Positions 12,376-26,147 of a stretch of DNA of 64,000 nt are shown piece after piece. This DNA comes from Polytrichum commune (taxonomy: Eukaryota > Streptophyta > Polytrichopsida > Polytrichales > Polytrichaceae): contig OX485804.1 in NCBI GenBank assembly GCA_950295325.1, positions 25,604,001-25,668,000 on the forward strand. The letters are read 5' to 3'. How positions within the stretch are numbered: position 1 is the first letter of the stretch; every line of letters starts with the position of its first letter. The notes beneath the pieces are model-generated. The model was not told the DNA's origin, made no database searches, and saw only the letters and a list, made by a program, of their open reading frames with translations. Both the position numbers and the translations under genes were made by a program.

Positions 12376-12775
12376 TCAAGAAGCGAAGAGGCTTGAAGAG
12401 AAATTGTGTTGTGAACATGAACATATTTTCAGAGCTTGTTTGTGCAAAGAATAACATTCTTTTTGAAGTTGTGTTTAACTAAGAAAACTTGCACAACCAC
12501 AAATTGTACCGCCTCCAACAAGGGTTTTGTTAGTTCATGTTGTTGTGCAAAAGGCATGAACAAATTTTCAACAAGCTTCTCAAAGAAGTAGGTTTGAAGA
12601 GAAAACTTGTTGTGAACATAATTTCAGAGCTTGATTGTGCAAAGATAAAAACTTTTTTGAGGTTTGTGTTAAAGTAAGAAAACTTAGGCAATCAAACATA
12701 CTACCACCTCCAATAAGAATTTTGCAATTTGAAGTTGTTGTACAAAAGATACGAACAAATACATACGCGAGGACT
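12376..12775. repeat. ~205-bp direct duplication, two copies
   Basis: Copy one (about 12380-12580) and copy two (about 12585-12775) share, in order, 'ttgaagagaaa', 'ttgttgtgaacat', 'tttcagagcttg.ttgtgcaaaga', 'taagaaaactt' and 'ccacctccaa.aag'. The copies differ by many substitutions and small indels. No coding content is evident. Confidence 0.75.
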
Positions 12776-13977
12776 ATTGGGGTTTTACCTCTAAAGTTTA
12801 CATATCCCATTTGGATTGTATACTACTACTATTACTACTACGACTACTCTACTTATATGAGGACTTTTCCACTATATCGTAAAAATGGTTCAAAGTGCAT
12901 TGTGAGCACCTACTAACTATTGTTTGGGTATTGTGGAACAATCTGAATTTCATTAGAGTGGTAAAATAGAAAAATAAAAAAAGTCAAAACTCATTTAATT
13001 TTCATTTTAAAGTGCTAGACCAACTTTTGACAAATCCATTGCTTATTGGGCACATGTGTGCTAGATTGGCTATTTGCCTACATTATAAAGGTCTAGGGTG
13101 CATGTTTTAAAGGTCACAAGACTCATGTCTTAACAATATTATAATAAAGCAACACAATGGGTGATGTCACCAATTTGGATTGATGGCATCACCTTTTTCA
13201 CCTTTTCCATGTGGAGCAATTAATCCACCCTTTTTACTACTTCTACTTGAATACGCGTTGATGAGGATACACCTTGCGACAAACCAACTGGATGTGAGGT
13301 CACTTTGAATGTCTATAAGAGAATAATGGAGCCTAGATTGGCGAGTGATAGTAGCCAACTTCCATGTAAGGAGGTGGCAAGCAAATCTCTTTGCCCACAA
13401 ACACTCCTCTTCATGGTAAACCCCCTCCCACCATGGCATCCCATGCTCTAGTACACTATTGAAGCTTTGGATGAGCACCCACCATTGGGTTTGTTTTTTT
13501 TTGTGGCACCCGAAAGGAAACCCGTCAATTATAATGTTTTAGACAATGTCCCTCCAATCCTTCAACAAGGAATCAAAGTGCACCAGTAAAACAACAAAGT
13601 TATATTGTCTAAGATATGAATTTCAAACCACAAGTAGGCATCTTTCAAAATATTTTCTAGCCTCAAGGATCCATGTTATGTTTAGGACTCCATACCAATT
13701 TTACTCACTAAACTCATGATAGGTTTTGGAATGCGTTGAATAAGGAAATTACAAAAGGGCCAAGACAACATTGGGTAAAGTATAACATTATTCAATTGAG
13801 TGTGAAGGTTTGGTGGGGCCCAGAACATCTTTGGGATTGTGCATGTCACATTCAATGTTGAATCTAGTTTGTGTGGGTGCAAAGACCCAACCACATTTCT
13901 TCCCAACTACATTATTCATTGTAAGTATTGTCACATGCCACACTGCAAACAATGAAACAAACACTGAAAACTTCGGG
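12776..13977. other. gene-free DNA
   Basis: Nothing recognisable. A short (TAC)n-like stretch lies near 12822-12850, and the 60-100 codon frames overlap in opposite strands. Confidence 0.45.
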
Positions 13978-14490
13978 GATATAGCTCTGGATGCACACTA
14001 TATTCCAACCCACAATGTATAACATCGGAGGTCTACGTTATAAGTTATAGTTTCTCTATTGAATGAAAATAATTGTGTATTTGAGAGACTTCCAACAAAG
14101 TGAGATCCGATTCATATTGTCCTATCTGGGCGGCTTTGAATCTAAGATTCGAGTATTTATTTATTCCAAAAACAGAGTTCAACAAATTTGATATTGTCAA
14201 TTTCCCAAAAATCCTTGCTGAATGTTATTATATCTTGAAATAGATGTTCCATATATTCTGGTGTTTTACAAATTAATGTAGTTTCCAAAAAAAATTGTCT
14301 AGGTAGGACTTATGTGTGGAGAGATTGATGCAACAAAAAATTCCCTCAAGTATAAGATTCCACACTATTCTGATGTGTGATGGTGTCTAGTGTGGCCTAC
14401 ATTAAAGCGCAACTTAGGGTAAGTCACACTATGAGTACGCCCACACTATATACCATAAATAATGTAGTGCATTTATAGGCTCCAACGATG
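13978..14490 (+). repeat. ~500-bp dispersed repeat, copy 1
   Basis: It matches 31248-31700 in the same orientation. Shared blocks include 'gagagacttccaa.aaagtgagatc', 'ttcccaaaaa.tccttg.t.aatgtt' and 'ccataaataatgtagt'. Divergence is high, and no terminal repeats or coding region are evident. Confidence 0.6.
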
Positions 14491-17395
14491 TATGCCAATT
14501 ATGAAAAAAAAATCTTGAGTGAATCTTAACATATGATGAATAAGTTACGTATCAATGCACTCCATCTATTTTTGGACCCCATCATGTGCAAAAATGAAAA
14601 GGAAAAATAGCATCAATGCCTAGTGCTTACATAAATTTGAGCCTATCGGCCCAATCTTGTTCAAGAGTCCCCTTGCTACATGATAGGGTGTACAACCTAC
14701 CTTGTGGTAGATGGGCTCTATCGGTTGTTTTTAATCCAAGTCAATTTCTATTATGTGGGGGGGAGTACCGAAATTTGTTTGTTATCTAATATTCTTTTGA
14801 TAGGACTAGGTATGTTAGATATTTAATGGCTATTTGGTTAATTTTTTCATTTATTTTTTATTTCATTTATGTAGGGTAAATTGTCTAGTAGATTAACGCT
14901 TCTAGTGTGGATGGCCGCTCTTACCCCTATGAAAATAATTATTAAATGTTTGACTTTCCAACCTTGGGTGCAAGATGCTTCTAATAAGGGATCATATTTA
15001 TCATGTTGTATTTTGATGGCTTGGTTGATATATCTATCATGTGTGAAAGTGAATTCGATTATTTCAATGGTGAGGCCGGGTGAGGGTAGCAATGGTGCAG
15101 TTTTCTTGAATGCAACTCCTTTGGTGTATACTATGTCTAGACGCAATCTCGCTAGACATTTGCAACATGTGTTGTTGTTGTTGCATGTGCAATTTAGAAT
15201 CCATCACATGCATAGAACGATAAGTAAGGTCATACACAAAGTGGCTTTTTATATCCAATTTTGAAGTCAGATGGGTTTACCGAGTACCACTTCGTTGGGA
15301 AGAGACGACGAGCAGTCTTGGAACCTAAGCTTTGCAAAACAACAGGGCTCTCACATGTGTCAGCCCCTACAAGGGTTGACACATTCGTGAGGGGGGAGGG
15401 GTACTCACATGGAGTTTGCCATTGAAGATGGGTGGTGGTCCACTATCCCCATCTCTACAAACAATAGAATATGCCACTTTTTGCTCTTATCATGTAGTTG
15501 AAAATGAGGCATAGTTTGTGTTGGAGTATCTCATGTATAACTCCAACAGCGATAAGTTCCAATCCTTATTTGTTAATGCAGTATTAAGGAATCTCCAAGT
15601 ATTCCTTTCGACCGGACCATCAAGTCAATATCATCCTTTATCTCACAGAGGCTACCACACTCCGCCCCTCTAGGGAATTAGTTGGTTTGGCATCATCTTG
15701 ATGTACTTTTGGTCCCTTAATCCCTTTGGCTTTCTAGACCGTCCAATCAATTTCATGGCATTTCACAAGGCACAGGCACTCCATTGCCGTTTCTGAGCAT
15801 GAACTTACACCAACAAACCTTGCAGAAAGTGCAAGTATCAAGGCCATGCCCATGATGTCGACAAACTTACATCATGAACTCTTCTTCAATTCTCTCTAGT
15901 TGCATGACCCACGGTTCCAAGACAATCATCACTAAGATTGGCATGCCAGTGATGGTACTCTGTTAAAAGACAATTTCATTATCCTTCACGAAACTTCAAT
16001 TCTGAATTGAGTAAGGCTTTTAGCTTCACGTCTTGAGGAAAGAGTTGGAGGCTGTGAGCAGAGGATTGAATCTCGTGTTTTGGGCCCAAAGTAGGAACAC
16101 CATCAAATGTGAGCCGTTCACACTCTATTGCCAACATGTGCATTCCGTCGAACTTGGGACTTTCATATCACCCTTGATGTCAAAGGCCAATTCAACCACT
16201 ATCACCAACATATTTAATGATATTCAGTATTTCAAATTTAATGTTCACATGCCTATTTTAAAGGCCTTCAAAATTTATTGACTGGCTGATGAGTGTCTCT
16301 GATAATGAGTTCGAATGTCCTTGAATCATTTTTGGTTCGGTGTGTTTCCAACACTGCTAAAGATGGCTGAATTTAATAATACAGACAAGATTATATGCTT
16401 CTCATTAAAGCGTTATTGTCTTCGTGACATTACTCAACTGGTGAGTTGTGTTCATGAGCCCAGCACTATACTCAAGAATAAAGACTCCAGATGTTGAAAT
16501 CCCACTATTTTAGACTGCTAAACACAGATTATCAGCTGGGTGATGTTTAGGTGGTGACCTTCTACAAGCTTGGAATTAAAGCGAAATCAAACAATACTTG
16601 CACGTATCTATTCTGAAAACATAGATATCTTAAAATTATATTTTCTTAAACAAGAATCTCCATGCCAAGCCAGGACAATGAAGTCATGCTGTAGCTTCAT
16701 GATGGCTTCTGTTTTTGAGAGAGAACCTGAAAACTCTCCCAGGCAATATAAGTTAGAGTTAAGAAACACCCACCATTCTAAAGTCAATCTCTTTACTAAG
16801 TGATACTTTGGGGGAATACCTAATTTAGAACTCAACCTCCAGAGCTTACTCCACACACATGGTTGAGAAACTAACCACGCTGTTGAGATGTGTGTGAATC
16901 TAAAAAGTTTCAGTCTCATCCTGTTCTTGAGAATCTGCAAAAAAATAGACCTGAGCAGAAAGCAGTAATAGCTTTGATCTTGTTACACATTGATTTTCAA
17001 AAGCTCTTCAACATAGACGGTTCTGTTTCGAGGATGCCCTCTATAAAACATCACCAATGGCTCCCAGCGATATTTATCAGGTTTATGCTTCCTTTCACTT
17101 ACCTCTTCAAGCTCTCCCTAAATTTGGGCTAATCACCCTGTCAGAAGCACCTAATACACCAGTGCCAGGAAGGAATCTCGTGAAAAAGGCTCATAAAAAA
17201 GCTCAAGGCTGGATAAATGACTTCCAGCCATTTCATTTGTGAGTTCCCAGAGGATATCTTGCTAGATTTGACTATAAACAAGAGAGACAACATAGAGAAT
17301 GCTTAGATTGACTTCTATGAGATGAAGAGAATAATCTGTGGGCTACCAATTTCACAATTTTGAAGCGTTGACAAAGTTCTTTCTACCAGCCAGCT
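14491..17395. other. gene-free DNA downstream of RPT1
   Basis: Open frames at 14847-15264 overlap on both strands and have no family features. The few hundred bases before 17395 should include the RPT1 3' untranslated region, but no convincing poly(A) signal close to the stop is visible on the minus strand. The nearest AATAAA there is about 1.1 kb away, near 16273. Confidence 0.4.
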
Positions 17396-20300
17396 CTAAT
17401 TGTACACCATGTACTTGGGTGTGGCACTAAATTTCTGATATCCTTTAATGACCTTGTTTACAGCCTCCAAAAAGTCCTTCTCAGTCACAGTCTTCCTGCG
17501 TGCGCGAATAGCATACATGCCTGCTTCTGTGCACACACTACGAATATCGGCACCTGGACAGAAACAAGGTAAATAAGTGTCAAGGGGTCTGTTCCACTTT
17601 ACAGTATACTCTTGCAAATAACATCCAAAAATCAAACCAATATCCTGCGAATTTCCTCAATTGCTCAGATTTGCAGAGGCTATCAAGTCCACTCTCATGG
17701 AAATGAGCACAAGCTAACCCCTCCAGACAAAATTCAGACAATTGATAATATACCTGATGAACATCCGCAGTCCCCCAATACAATTCATGTGGAAGCCAAC
17801 AAACTATGAAATATTTATCCTGAGCTGAAAAGTTTGGGAATTGAACCTGTAGAGTTGGGGCAGAGGCGGGCAAGAAGCTCAAATCGAATGTCTCGTTCTA
17901 TGTTCATTGTCCGTGTGTGGATCTTGAAGATCTGAGTTCGAGACTCCAGGTCTGGCAACCCAAACTCCACTTTACGATCCAACCGACCTGGTCGCAAAAG
18001 AGCTGGGTCTAATGTATCAGGTCTGCACATTTTAAAGCCCAAATCAGATTCTGAAAGTTGCCACTCAATTAACATCTGAATCTCATTGCCTCAGAGTGTA
18101 TGAACAAGCATTTTCAGTGTCCTACACCTTTCACAAATCAAACTTCATACTAGACATATATCAAGAAGAAAGGTGTGAACTCACCTAAAAAATTTGTTGG
18201 TAGAAGTACAAGGGACCACCAGCATATGTGTATACTCAATAAGCAAGCAAGACACCCCATTGTTATGCCTAGGAGGATTAAGAAAAGTACCTGTTTGTTG
18301 CCATCAATACTTTGATGTTTCCTCTAGCATCAAAGCCATCAAGTTGGTTGACAATTTCAAGCATAGTTCTTTGGACTTCATTATCACCTCCCAAACCATC
18401 ATCAAATCGAGCACCTCCAATAGCATCTACCTCATCAAAAAATACAATGCAGGCCTTCTTTGAGCGAGCCATCTGCTCACCAACATGGGGAACATGTAAT
18501 CAGAATGACAAATAGTGACCACATTACAGAAAATAAATGATTGTAAGGTACTGCCATGAAACCTACACAGGTAGAAATAGCATGAATCAAGGCAAAGGAG
18601 AAAATAGCTCAAAACAGGAAACCTATCTATCTTAAGAGGGAAAATAGTTCAAAATTAGTTGTGAAATAAACTTTGTGACCAATCACTGTCTTTAATGTCC
18701 TCAACATCTACATTGACATAGAACAATGCACAGAGGAGAAAGTTGTGGCAATTATTTTACCTGAAACAGCTCACGAACCATACGGGCACCTTCTCCCACA
18801 TACTTTTGGACAAGCTCACTGCCAATAACACGGATGAAGCAAGCATCTGTCCGATTTGCAACTGCTCGTGCTAACAAAGTCTTCCCAGTTCCAGGAGGGC
18901 CGTAACAAAGCACTCCCTTCGGAGGATCAATACCCAACTTCACAAACTTCTCGGGGTGCAGCATTGGCAACTCTACCACCTACTCATGACACCCCAACAG
19001 AACCTACATTAGCGTCAAGAAAACAAAGCTGAAGGAGACTTTATTTGCAGATACTTACAAAAAAACGTTGACCACAATCAAACCCTCACTTGTCAAAATA
19101 AAGGCAATCAATGCATCATGGATGCCACCAAGTACAACAGCACAAGGCAGATGTTTGCTGAGCAAGAAAAAAGCACAAAATGTGTACACATATAAGCTCA
19201 AAAGGTGTTCACCCCAGGTAGAAGTATAATTTTGACTGACCTCACGCATTTTCTCAATCTGTTCTTTACAGCCACCGATGTCATTGTAGGTAACATCAGG
19301 TTTTTCCTCCACAGTCATCATTGTCACACTGGGATCAATCTTAGGAGGCAAAGGAATCTGAATTTGATATTTGTTGCGATCTACTCTGCATGTGCCAACA
19401 ATCCCAGTAAATAAAAGCTTACTGTAACTTGAAGCTACAACACAAAATGATATTATCAATGTCATTCATAGGAACCACGTTTGGTAAAAAGTTAAGCCAT
19501 GTTAACCCTACAATCTCATTAGACTGCACTATCACTTCATAAGTCACAGCCCCTGGTGAACTTCTGGCTCCAGGTAGAAATTCAAAGAGAAGATTCCAAC
19601 TGGCACCACATTCTTAGCGAGACAAAAAGAAACTAGGTTGAATCCGTGATAGAGAACAAATTGGTTGAAATTCTTTTGCAAACTGCACATCAAAGTGAAA
19701 GAGATGAACAGAATACTCTATACCCGACTCGCATTCCTTCCTCGATATCAGTTGGAGAAACCTTCTCACCCAGCCCAACCACAAACTGCCACAGCAGGAA
19801 ATCAATCATCAGTTGACTTGTTCACATGTCAAAACCAAGTCAATTAGGTCCTACTGCCATGTTGTAAGAGCCTCCAGATCCTGGATGGGTCAGACCAAAT
19901 ACTTGCAGATTTCAAATTACCTTTGCAATTTGCTTGACGTTGATAACATACTTGGAGTCATCAGTGTTGGCGTTGATGATTTTTGTACATCTAGCAACCT
20001 GCCCATTACTCCACCAGTGTGAGAACCACCAAATATCATATCATCCATAGCAATCTTTTGCTACAAGAAAAAGGAATATTGCTGTACACATGTCCAACTA
20101 CAAATTTTGCCTGTAAGAAATATCTCTGAACTGCACAAGAATAAAGAACGCAAGGGCAGTATGCGTTTGAAACCTGCAATGGTTGTTCCTCCTGCATCAT
20201 CTGCTTGTCTGAAACAAGATCCCACTGACTGGGAACTGCCAACCCAGTATCTGATTCCTTGATTCCTGCTCAGACAGAGTACACAAGAGTTGCAAGTAAG

Positions 20301-21021
20301 AGAAACAGGACATAATAATTAACCTTCCCAGCAAGAGCAACTGTACTCAAATACTTTGTGCTCAATCAATTTCCCACACAAAAGTGTCCTTGACACAAAA
20401 TCCGCCATTTCTGCCACTTGTGTGGTACAAATGCACTCATTTCCAAAGGAATTACCACCATGTTCCAAGCTCGAAAACTCGTCGAGACATGCACGTTTCA
20501 GCTACCAATGAAGCCGGCCAATTAGCTGTACCCTAACCATTTTAGCAGCACTTCCATAGAAAAGAAACATACCGCATAGGTCGTTCACTTTCTTAGCCAT
20601 CTCTTTGATGTCCTTCTCTGTCTTCTTGATAAGATTGGCATATGGACCCAAACCCTGTACAAACAGCGAACCCTATCAAACACTACACGACATCATACAA
20701 CATACATACCATCCCTCCCATAGCACCTGGATGAATTCGGTGCTTCCAAACCGATCAAATTGAGCTCAAAAACCCTAAAACACACACTAACACTAACACA
20801 CACACTCAAAAAACGATCCAAACATGAATCTGGACAGCAGGTCGAAGTCGAAATCGAAGCAGAAGAAAAAGCAGAATCAGAAGGAGAGTTAACCAAATCA
20901 AATGGCAAGGCGGGCGCTAAGAGTCGTGATGACATACGTAGGTTTTGAGGAGCGCGATGTCGTCTTCATCGAGAGGTGGAGGATTCTTCTCCTTCAAGAG
21001 ATCATCGGGGATGTCCGCCAT
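17396..21021 (-). CDS. RPT1: 26S proteasome regulatory AAA-ATPase subunit RPT1 (subunit 7)
   Basis: RPT1 is one of six ATPases in the base ring of the 26S proteasome; the ring unfolds ubiquitinated proteins and threads them into the 20S core. Ten exons on the minus strand, all GT-AG: 21021-20938, 20654-20573, 20265-20174, 19998-19921, 19785-19724, 19385-19241, 18979-18761, 18472-18291, 18022-17847, 17553-17396. They total 1278 nt, 425 residues, normal for the family. The start [16 protein letters not shown] fits the family N-terminus. Walker A GPPGTGKT is at residues 208-215, Walker B FFDE at 265-268, and the second-region motif [19 protein letters not shown] follows. The C-terminus KYMVYN is typical of RPT1, which lacks the HbYX tail. 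No frame break is seen. Upstream, no clear TATA box stands out. Confidence 0.98.
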
Positions 21022-21452
21022 GGCGACAGAAAGCTTCTAACCAAACTCACCTTCGCTTCCAAGACGCGAGGAAGGCTCCGTGTATGTTGTACGAACTGAA
21101 CTCGCTAGGGTTTGCGAGAAATTGAGCAACAACACACAAGAGCACCGGAGGACGAAGACATCACACTAATGGAAAAGAGGACAGGCAACGAGAAGATCTC
21201 CGATATTTCATTCATCCGATTTGTCTCATCCTACATTCATCCTCCTCTAATCGTTCCGGGGTCCGAGTCCTTCTTACTGCACCTGAATCTCCAATTAGTG
21301 TGGGTTTACCATTTGGAGTTACATGTTGCTATAGTTTTGAAATAACACTATCATTGTATACCCACACAACATATAAAGCTAACATGGAAATTAAGAAAAC
21401 ATGACAATGACCTACTTGGTAAAAAAAAACACCCTTAGTCAAAAATTTATAG
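21022..21452. promoter_or_regulatory. putative RPT1 promoter and 5' untranslated region
   Basis: This is the sequence upstream of the RPT1 start on the minus strand. The first ~250 bp is less AT-rich than its surroundings, and nothing in it looks coding. I see no defined motif, so the assignment rests only on position. Confidence 0.4.
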
Positions 21453-21743
21453 CTACATTTAGTGTTTGATTATATTTAATGTTGTTACCACCTTACCCTA
21501 ATCAACACTAATTTTCAATTTTTTTGAAAAAAAAATTTAGAAGATATGCTAGAATATTTGTTGGAGTTCTCCTTTTATCATTGTTTTTTCATATCTTTAT
21601 TAACACTAAATTCGAACATGTAAAATCCACATATTATCATAGTTGACATTTAATGTTACTTACTTACTTTAATAGGGTTATTGATATTTAGTGTATGCGT
21701 TCGTATTTAGTGTATCAAACACTAAATATCCTATTTAGTGTAG
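21453..21743 (-). mobile_element. CTACA-TTTAGTG element, inverted relative of 32771-33094
   Basis: The element begins CTACATTTAGTG and ends TATTTAGTGTAG, and its interior matches 32771-33094 in reverse orientation ('gaagatatgctagaatat', 'ggagttctccttttatcattg', 'acatttaatgtta'). Size, inverted ends and absence of coding fit a MITE. Its superfamily is not clear because no target duplication could be defined. Confidence 0.65.
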
Positions 21744-22652
21744 TGTGCATGTAACTCACACTAATAGGTGATATTGGTGTAGTTGGTTATATAAGGTGAG
21801 AAGTTTCTTCCCAACATGGTAGAGTCAATAAAGTATGTGAACAATATACGGTCACTCTTCCTCATCTTGTATTCATCCTTCTTTAGTTGGTTCTATAAGG
21901 TAATAAGTTTCTTCGCCATGTGGTAGAGTCAATAAAGTATGTGAACCTTAAGTGGTCACCCTTCCTCGTCTTGTATTCATCCTTCTCTAGCCATTTCATG
22001 TTACTTCTTACTTCACATGTATCATTGATTAGTTACTCTTGCTATAGTTGCCATAAACCCAATTTGCTCAATCCCATTTCTTCCCAACTTGAAGTTGATT
22101 CTACTCACATCTATACTTTGGCACAAAGATAATATCCAAAATTGGGTTTTTTGGATAACATGTACGTGTGAGATTGATAACACTTGTGTCCTTGATATTC
22201 TTACAAACTCGTACAAATCGGATGAGCTTGGGCTAAACCCGACAAGTTGTCTCTAGAGGCGTTCTATGAAGGTTTGGCGGTTGTTACCATGTTAGAAGAG
22301 ACCTTGGAGTGGCCTCTAAAATGGGTCAAACTTTGATAGTCCACTAGAACCATCCACATATGGTGTTAGTAACATCTTTCTCAATTGGAGTATAGTAACA
22401 AGAGATAGTCAATGTAAAGTGGTCTCTAAAATGAGTCAAAGTTTGATCTTGGTCGGGCAGTGAACTGGAATTGGCCACATGCGCAAGATAATATTATGGC
22501 AAAGCATTCTCATGACTAGCCGCTTGTTGAGAGAGAGTTGGGCTTTTCTTGCTTAAATCCATGCTTACTGTCAAGCTTAGTCTTTGTGCAATACATCCTC
22601 TTATCAAGAGGCCATACCATTCCTTTGCATATCCATGTACCTTTCAAAACCT

Positions 22653-22679
22653 GGGTGGGTGGGTGGGTGGGTGGGTGGG
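22653..22679. repeat. (GGGT)n microsatellite, potential G-quadruplex
   Basis: About seven consecutive GGG runs are separated by single T, a pattern that readily folds into a parallel G-quadruplex. It lies in intergenic DNA. Confidence 0.93.
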
Positions 22680-23503
22680 ATCATTTCCCATGGCTACTCC
22701 CTTGCTTATCAAACTACTTACCATGGTCATTGTCATTTCTTGGTATATCTCTAAGAAGGTAACCAACAATAAGTAAACTACTTACTAAGGTTTTACCTTT
22801 GTACCCTTAATGTAAAGTAATGTCCTTCATATCCAAAGCATGTCAATTTCTAGTATAAACCTTGTCCACTACTACTTCAAAAGTCCTATCATTACTTAAT
22901 ATACTGCCTAACATTCCTCATCATTAAAGAATGTCTAAGCCCTATGTACACACTATTTTTTGACAAAAGTTGGTATGCAAAACCTAAAGATGTTGTCAAA
23001 TTTGCGAAGGGTTTGCCTCACCTATGCCCATACCACCAACCAAATCCAAAGAGAGGGTTAGTAACGTACACGAGGTGAATAACAACATAACCCAATTGTT
23101 ATCTATGTCACACAATAATGTACAGCATGAACATACGTTTGCAACAAAGAATACACATACTTTCATGGAGTACTCTACCTATTCCTTAGCCATTTGAACC
23201 TTGTGCATCCGAGGTTAGAGTTGAGTTACATACACCTCCCAACACACCCAGATTGCAACACTTACGCTAAACTCAAAAGTTACTTAGGGTAAACAGCCAC
23301 CGCGGTTTAGCCTTTGAAAGGAGGTCCTTGTGATCTCACTCTCTTAATATAGAATTAGGTAGTCCTTTGTGGCCATAGATGCAGATGCTATGATCTATGG
23401 TGGATATTCGTTAGTTGAGACTACCCTAACCCTAAAGTAACTTTACCATGGGTTTAGTATAAGTTACTAGTTTGGTTCACTTATGGTTAAGACAATACAA
23501 AGT

Positions 23504-23520
23504 AGAGAGAGAGAGAGAGA
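23504..23520. repeat. (AG)n microsatellite
   Basis: A short uninterrupted AG run. Confidence 0.9.
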
Positions 23521-23764
23521 TATTTGCAAAACACACCATGGTTTGGAGACCTCATTGATTTTGAACCGCATGGTTTAGCCATCGACAACAATCAGAGTGC
23601 CTACACACCAACCGTCTTGGATGTACGTGGATATTTCAAAATAAGTTCAATATGATATACGAGTCACACATCAAAACATTGTCTCAAACCTTTTATTGTG
23701 TGAAGTCGACATGGAAATTCATGAATGAAAATCCACAAAACATTTAGCCAACAACTATAAAGAA

Positions 23765-23955
23765 TTGTTGGAGTGGCATGCAAGTTTCCACACTCATGAG
23801 ACACGTGAGGTGCTTCTTGACCATGTGGCTAGTTTCCCATCAAGCAGAGAGACGGTTTCACGGTTGGGAATTGAACTGCCAACCACTCCGTTCGGTTTGG
23901 GTACCTCTCCACTATCACTTGGTAGTTTAGGGTCACCTCTGACCAAAAATATATC
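23765..23955 (-). mobile_element. tRNA-derived SINE-like head
   Basis: On the minus strand, GATAGTGGAGAGGTACC is followed about 25 bases later by GGCAGTTCAATTCCCAACC, which resemble polymerase III boxes A and B. It differs in sequence from the SINE-like heads at 6040-6200 and 29776-29850, so it is probably a different family. The limits are approximate. Confidence 0.45.
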
Positions 23956-24461
23956 ATATATTCACAGGTACAAGATGCTAGAAGTTTACACTTGAATGTT
24001 TGAGAAGTCTCCATAAGGCTCATTGAATTCAAATTTCATCTACATATGTGTACATTCTATAGTTAACCCTATTAAAAAGTTACTCTATGTGTCATGTAGA
24101 GCTTGTATTGGACCCCTTCGACACATACGGTTAGTGAACACATGATCAAGATGTTTGCTACACTATTCACATGACTATGGGCTTAAAGAATAGAACCCCC
24201 TAAAACTCAAATTAAAAATAGTATCTAGAAAAAAATGACCCCCCACAATGAGCATTTTAAAACCTTGAATTAGTCTAATGAATTTAAGTTGGGGCACACC
24301 AAACTATAAATCTACAAGGGATATGTATGTACCATAGCTTCTAACACGACTGCCACAAATCAAAAAGCTCATGGTTCTAGAGTGTAACACTATATCACAA
24401 ACTTGTAAGGATTGGAGTGTCCACTAAGGTCTCATACTTGGATTGCTCTCCAAGTACATAA

Positions 24462-24960
24462 GGGTCACTTTACACACAAGCCAAGAGCCGTGACCATGAA
24501 ATTGGAAGAGCCCAAAAGAAAGTGTCCACATGCCGTCCCTAGACACCCCCAAAATCATGTAGCGTGGTCACGGATCTTCAAGTGTAGTGTGAAGTCATAT
24601 GTGAGCGGATCCTCAACTAAATGCTATTTCAATGAATTTATATTCACACGGGTCCTCACACATTATATAATAAAATAAACCAACAATTGTGAACGTTCGG
24701 AGTACCACGATCACCCGGTTTTGTGTTAGGCCTACCTCCAAGAGACGGTTTTTGAAAAGAATCCAAGTGACCATAAAACACGATCCATTTCATGCCATGT
24801 AGAAATCCATGTAGACTTTACATCCATCTTGTGTTCACATACTTTGTTGGTCCCTCAAGCGTAGTGTGAAGCAAACTTGGACCAACTCCACCTTTTCCAC
24901 CAATGAGAGCGCTTCAAGTGTAATGGTCACGGGCTCTCAGTCTCGTGTGTGAAGTGGCAC
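24462..24960 (+). mobile_element. PIF/Harbinger-like MITE, family A, complete
   Basis: The 499-bp element has ends GGGTCACTTTACACACAAG and, on the complement, GTGCCACTTCACACACGAG. It is flanked by TAA at 24459-24461 and 24961-24963. A 3-bp TAA/TTA target and GGG-starting ends are PIF/Harbinger (Tourist) features. The interior holds subterminal repeats of the outer motif ('gtgtgaagt' recurs). It has no coding capacity and is the cleanest member of the family, so it serves as reference for the interrupted copies. Confidence 0.88.
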
Positions 24961-26147
24961 TAACCTAGGTATGCTTTTACAAAAATACCAATGGGCACGC
25001 GGCTTTATAAGAGGAAAAAAACACATTTGTGCATTGTTATTTATCACGGTTTCTTATTCATGAGTTTATTATCATTATTATCATTATTTAAAATAAGAAC
25101 TATAAACACACGACCCAACAACCTTGGTAAGGTGGCTTCCAACTCATCAAACCTTCACCAACCACGAGAGACCAATCCCCAAGACCTTGAGGTACAAAAC
25201 CTTTGATTGGTTGTAGCACAACCTTTGCATGGTCGCATGGGGATGACACTTATGATGAGGTGTCACTTCTAGCGCAAAAGCATGCCACGTGTCAAAAGTT
25301 GGTATTAAGTTGCTAAACCCCACGAGACCCACTCATGCATAATAAGGAAGTTCATTCTTGATACAAATTAGTTTATTTATCGGTTATTGTTTTGAACACA
25401 CAAAGAGGTGTGACTTGCTCCAACTAGGTGTCAACTTAACCCTATGAAAAGAAGGATTACAACAAGACCTTGACCAAAAACCACACCGAGTGTCACCCTT
25501 GGATTGGCCTATAACAAGTCAACCACAATTAGTGTGGTCCACACCAACTTCGCCAATGAAGGGGCTAAGACCGGATTTGTAATTTAGGTATGACAAATTT
25601 TGGGATAATATGACCTCCAACTCAACGCTCCAATGGATCGAACCCAAGACTTCGAGGTTACCCAATCTAGTAGGGTGATGCACGTAAGTTAGTGACACCT
25701 TATGACTTCCTCTTCTTGATTGTTGCATGCTAGTTTACCACCTTGGTGTCACAACAATCGAGAAGACAAAATCACGAGGTGTCACTAGATTCAATCTTTT
25801 AATGCAAGCAAAGTTTTTGGTGGGGAGTTGGTTGTTTTGCATCCAACATTTTCCACGTGTTAGTGAAGTTTCAGTGCGCATTTGAAGTCGGTGTGGAGGT
25901 TTGAACCGAAAAACATTTTACATCAATTCATTGGGGGTCAAACTCATTTCAGCACCTCTTGCCAAAACCAAAACCCCAGTTGAATTGAAGAATAACTCTA
26001 GTGTGGACCAAAATAAATCTTGCTTTTAGCCCATGCTATGCCAAGCGTAATTAGTGTGGCCCCTCCTCATCGATTAAGCCAACGAGACCAAGTTTGGGAA
26101 GTAGGCATGACAAATGTGTTGTTTTGTAATGACCTTCCTATGCCATG
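24961..26147. other. gene-free DNA
   Basis: No gene is recognisable. The frames here are short and overlap on both strands. Confidence 0.45.

Larger units (their letters stand above)
21744..24461. other. gene-free AT-rich DNA
   Basis: It includes a local duplication near 21780-21990 ('ttggttatataaggt.agaagtttcttc' and 'agagtcaataaagtatgtgaac' occur twice), two microsatellites and a SINE-like head, the last three listed separately. No gene is recognisable. Confidence 0.45.

Noticed and set aside
14847-15264. Overlapping 127-codon plus and 99-codon minus frames
   Set aside because: They are mutually antisense and unrecognised, with nothing to choose between them.
16570-17242. Frames downstream of RPT1 that might be retroelement pol
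   Set aside because: They break repeatedly, and no reverse transcriptase or integrase motif is visible.
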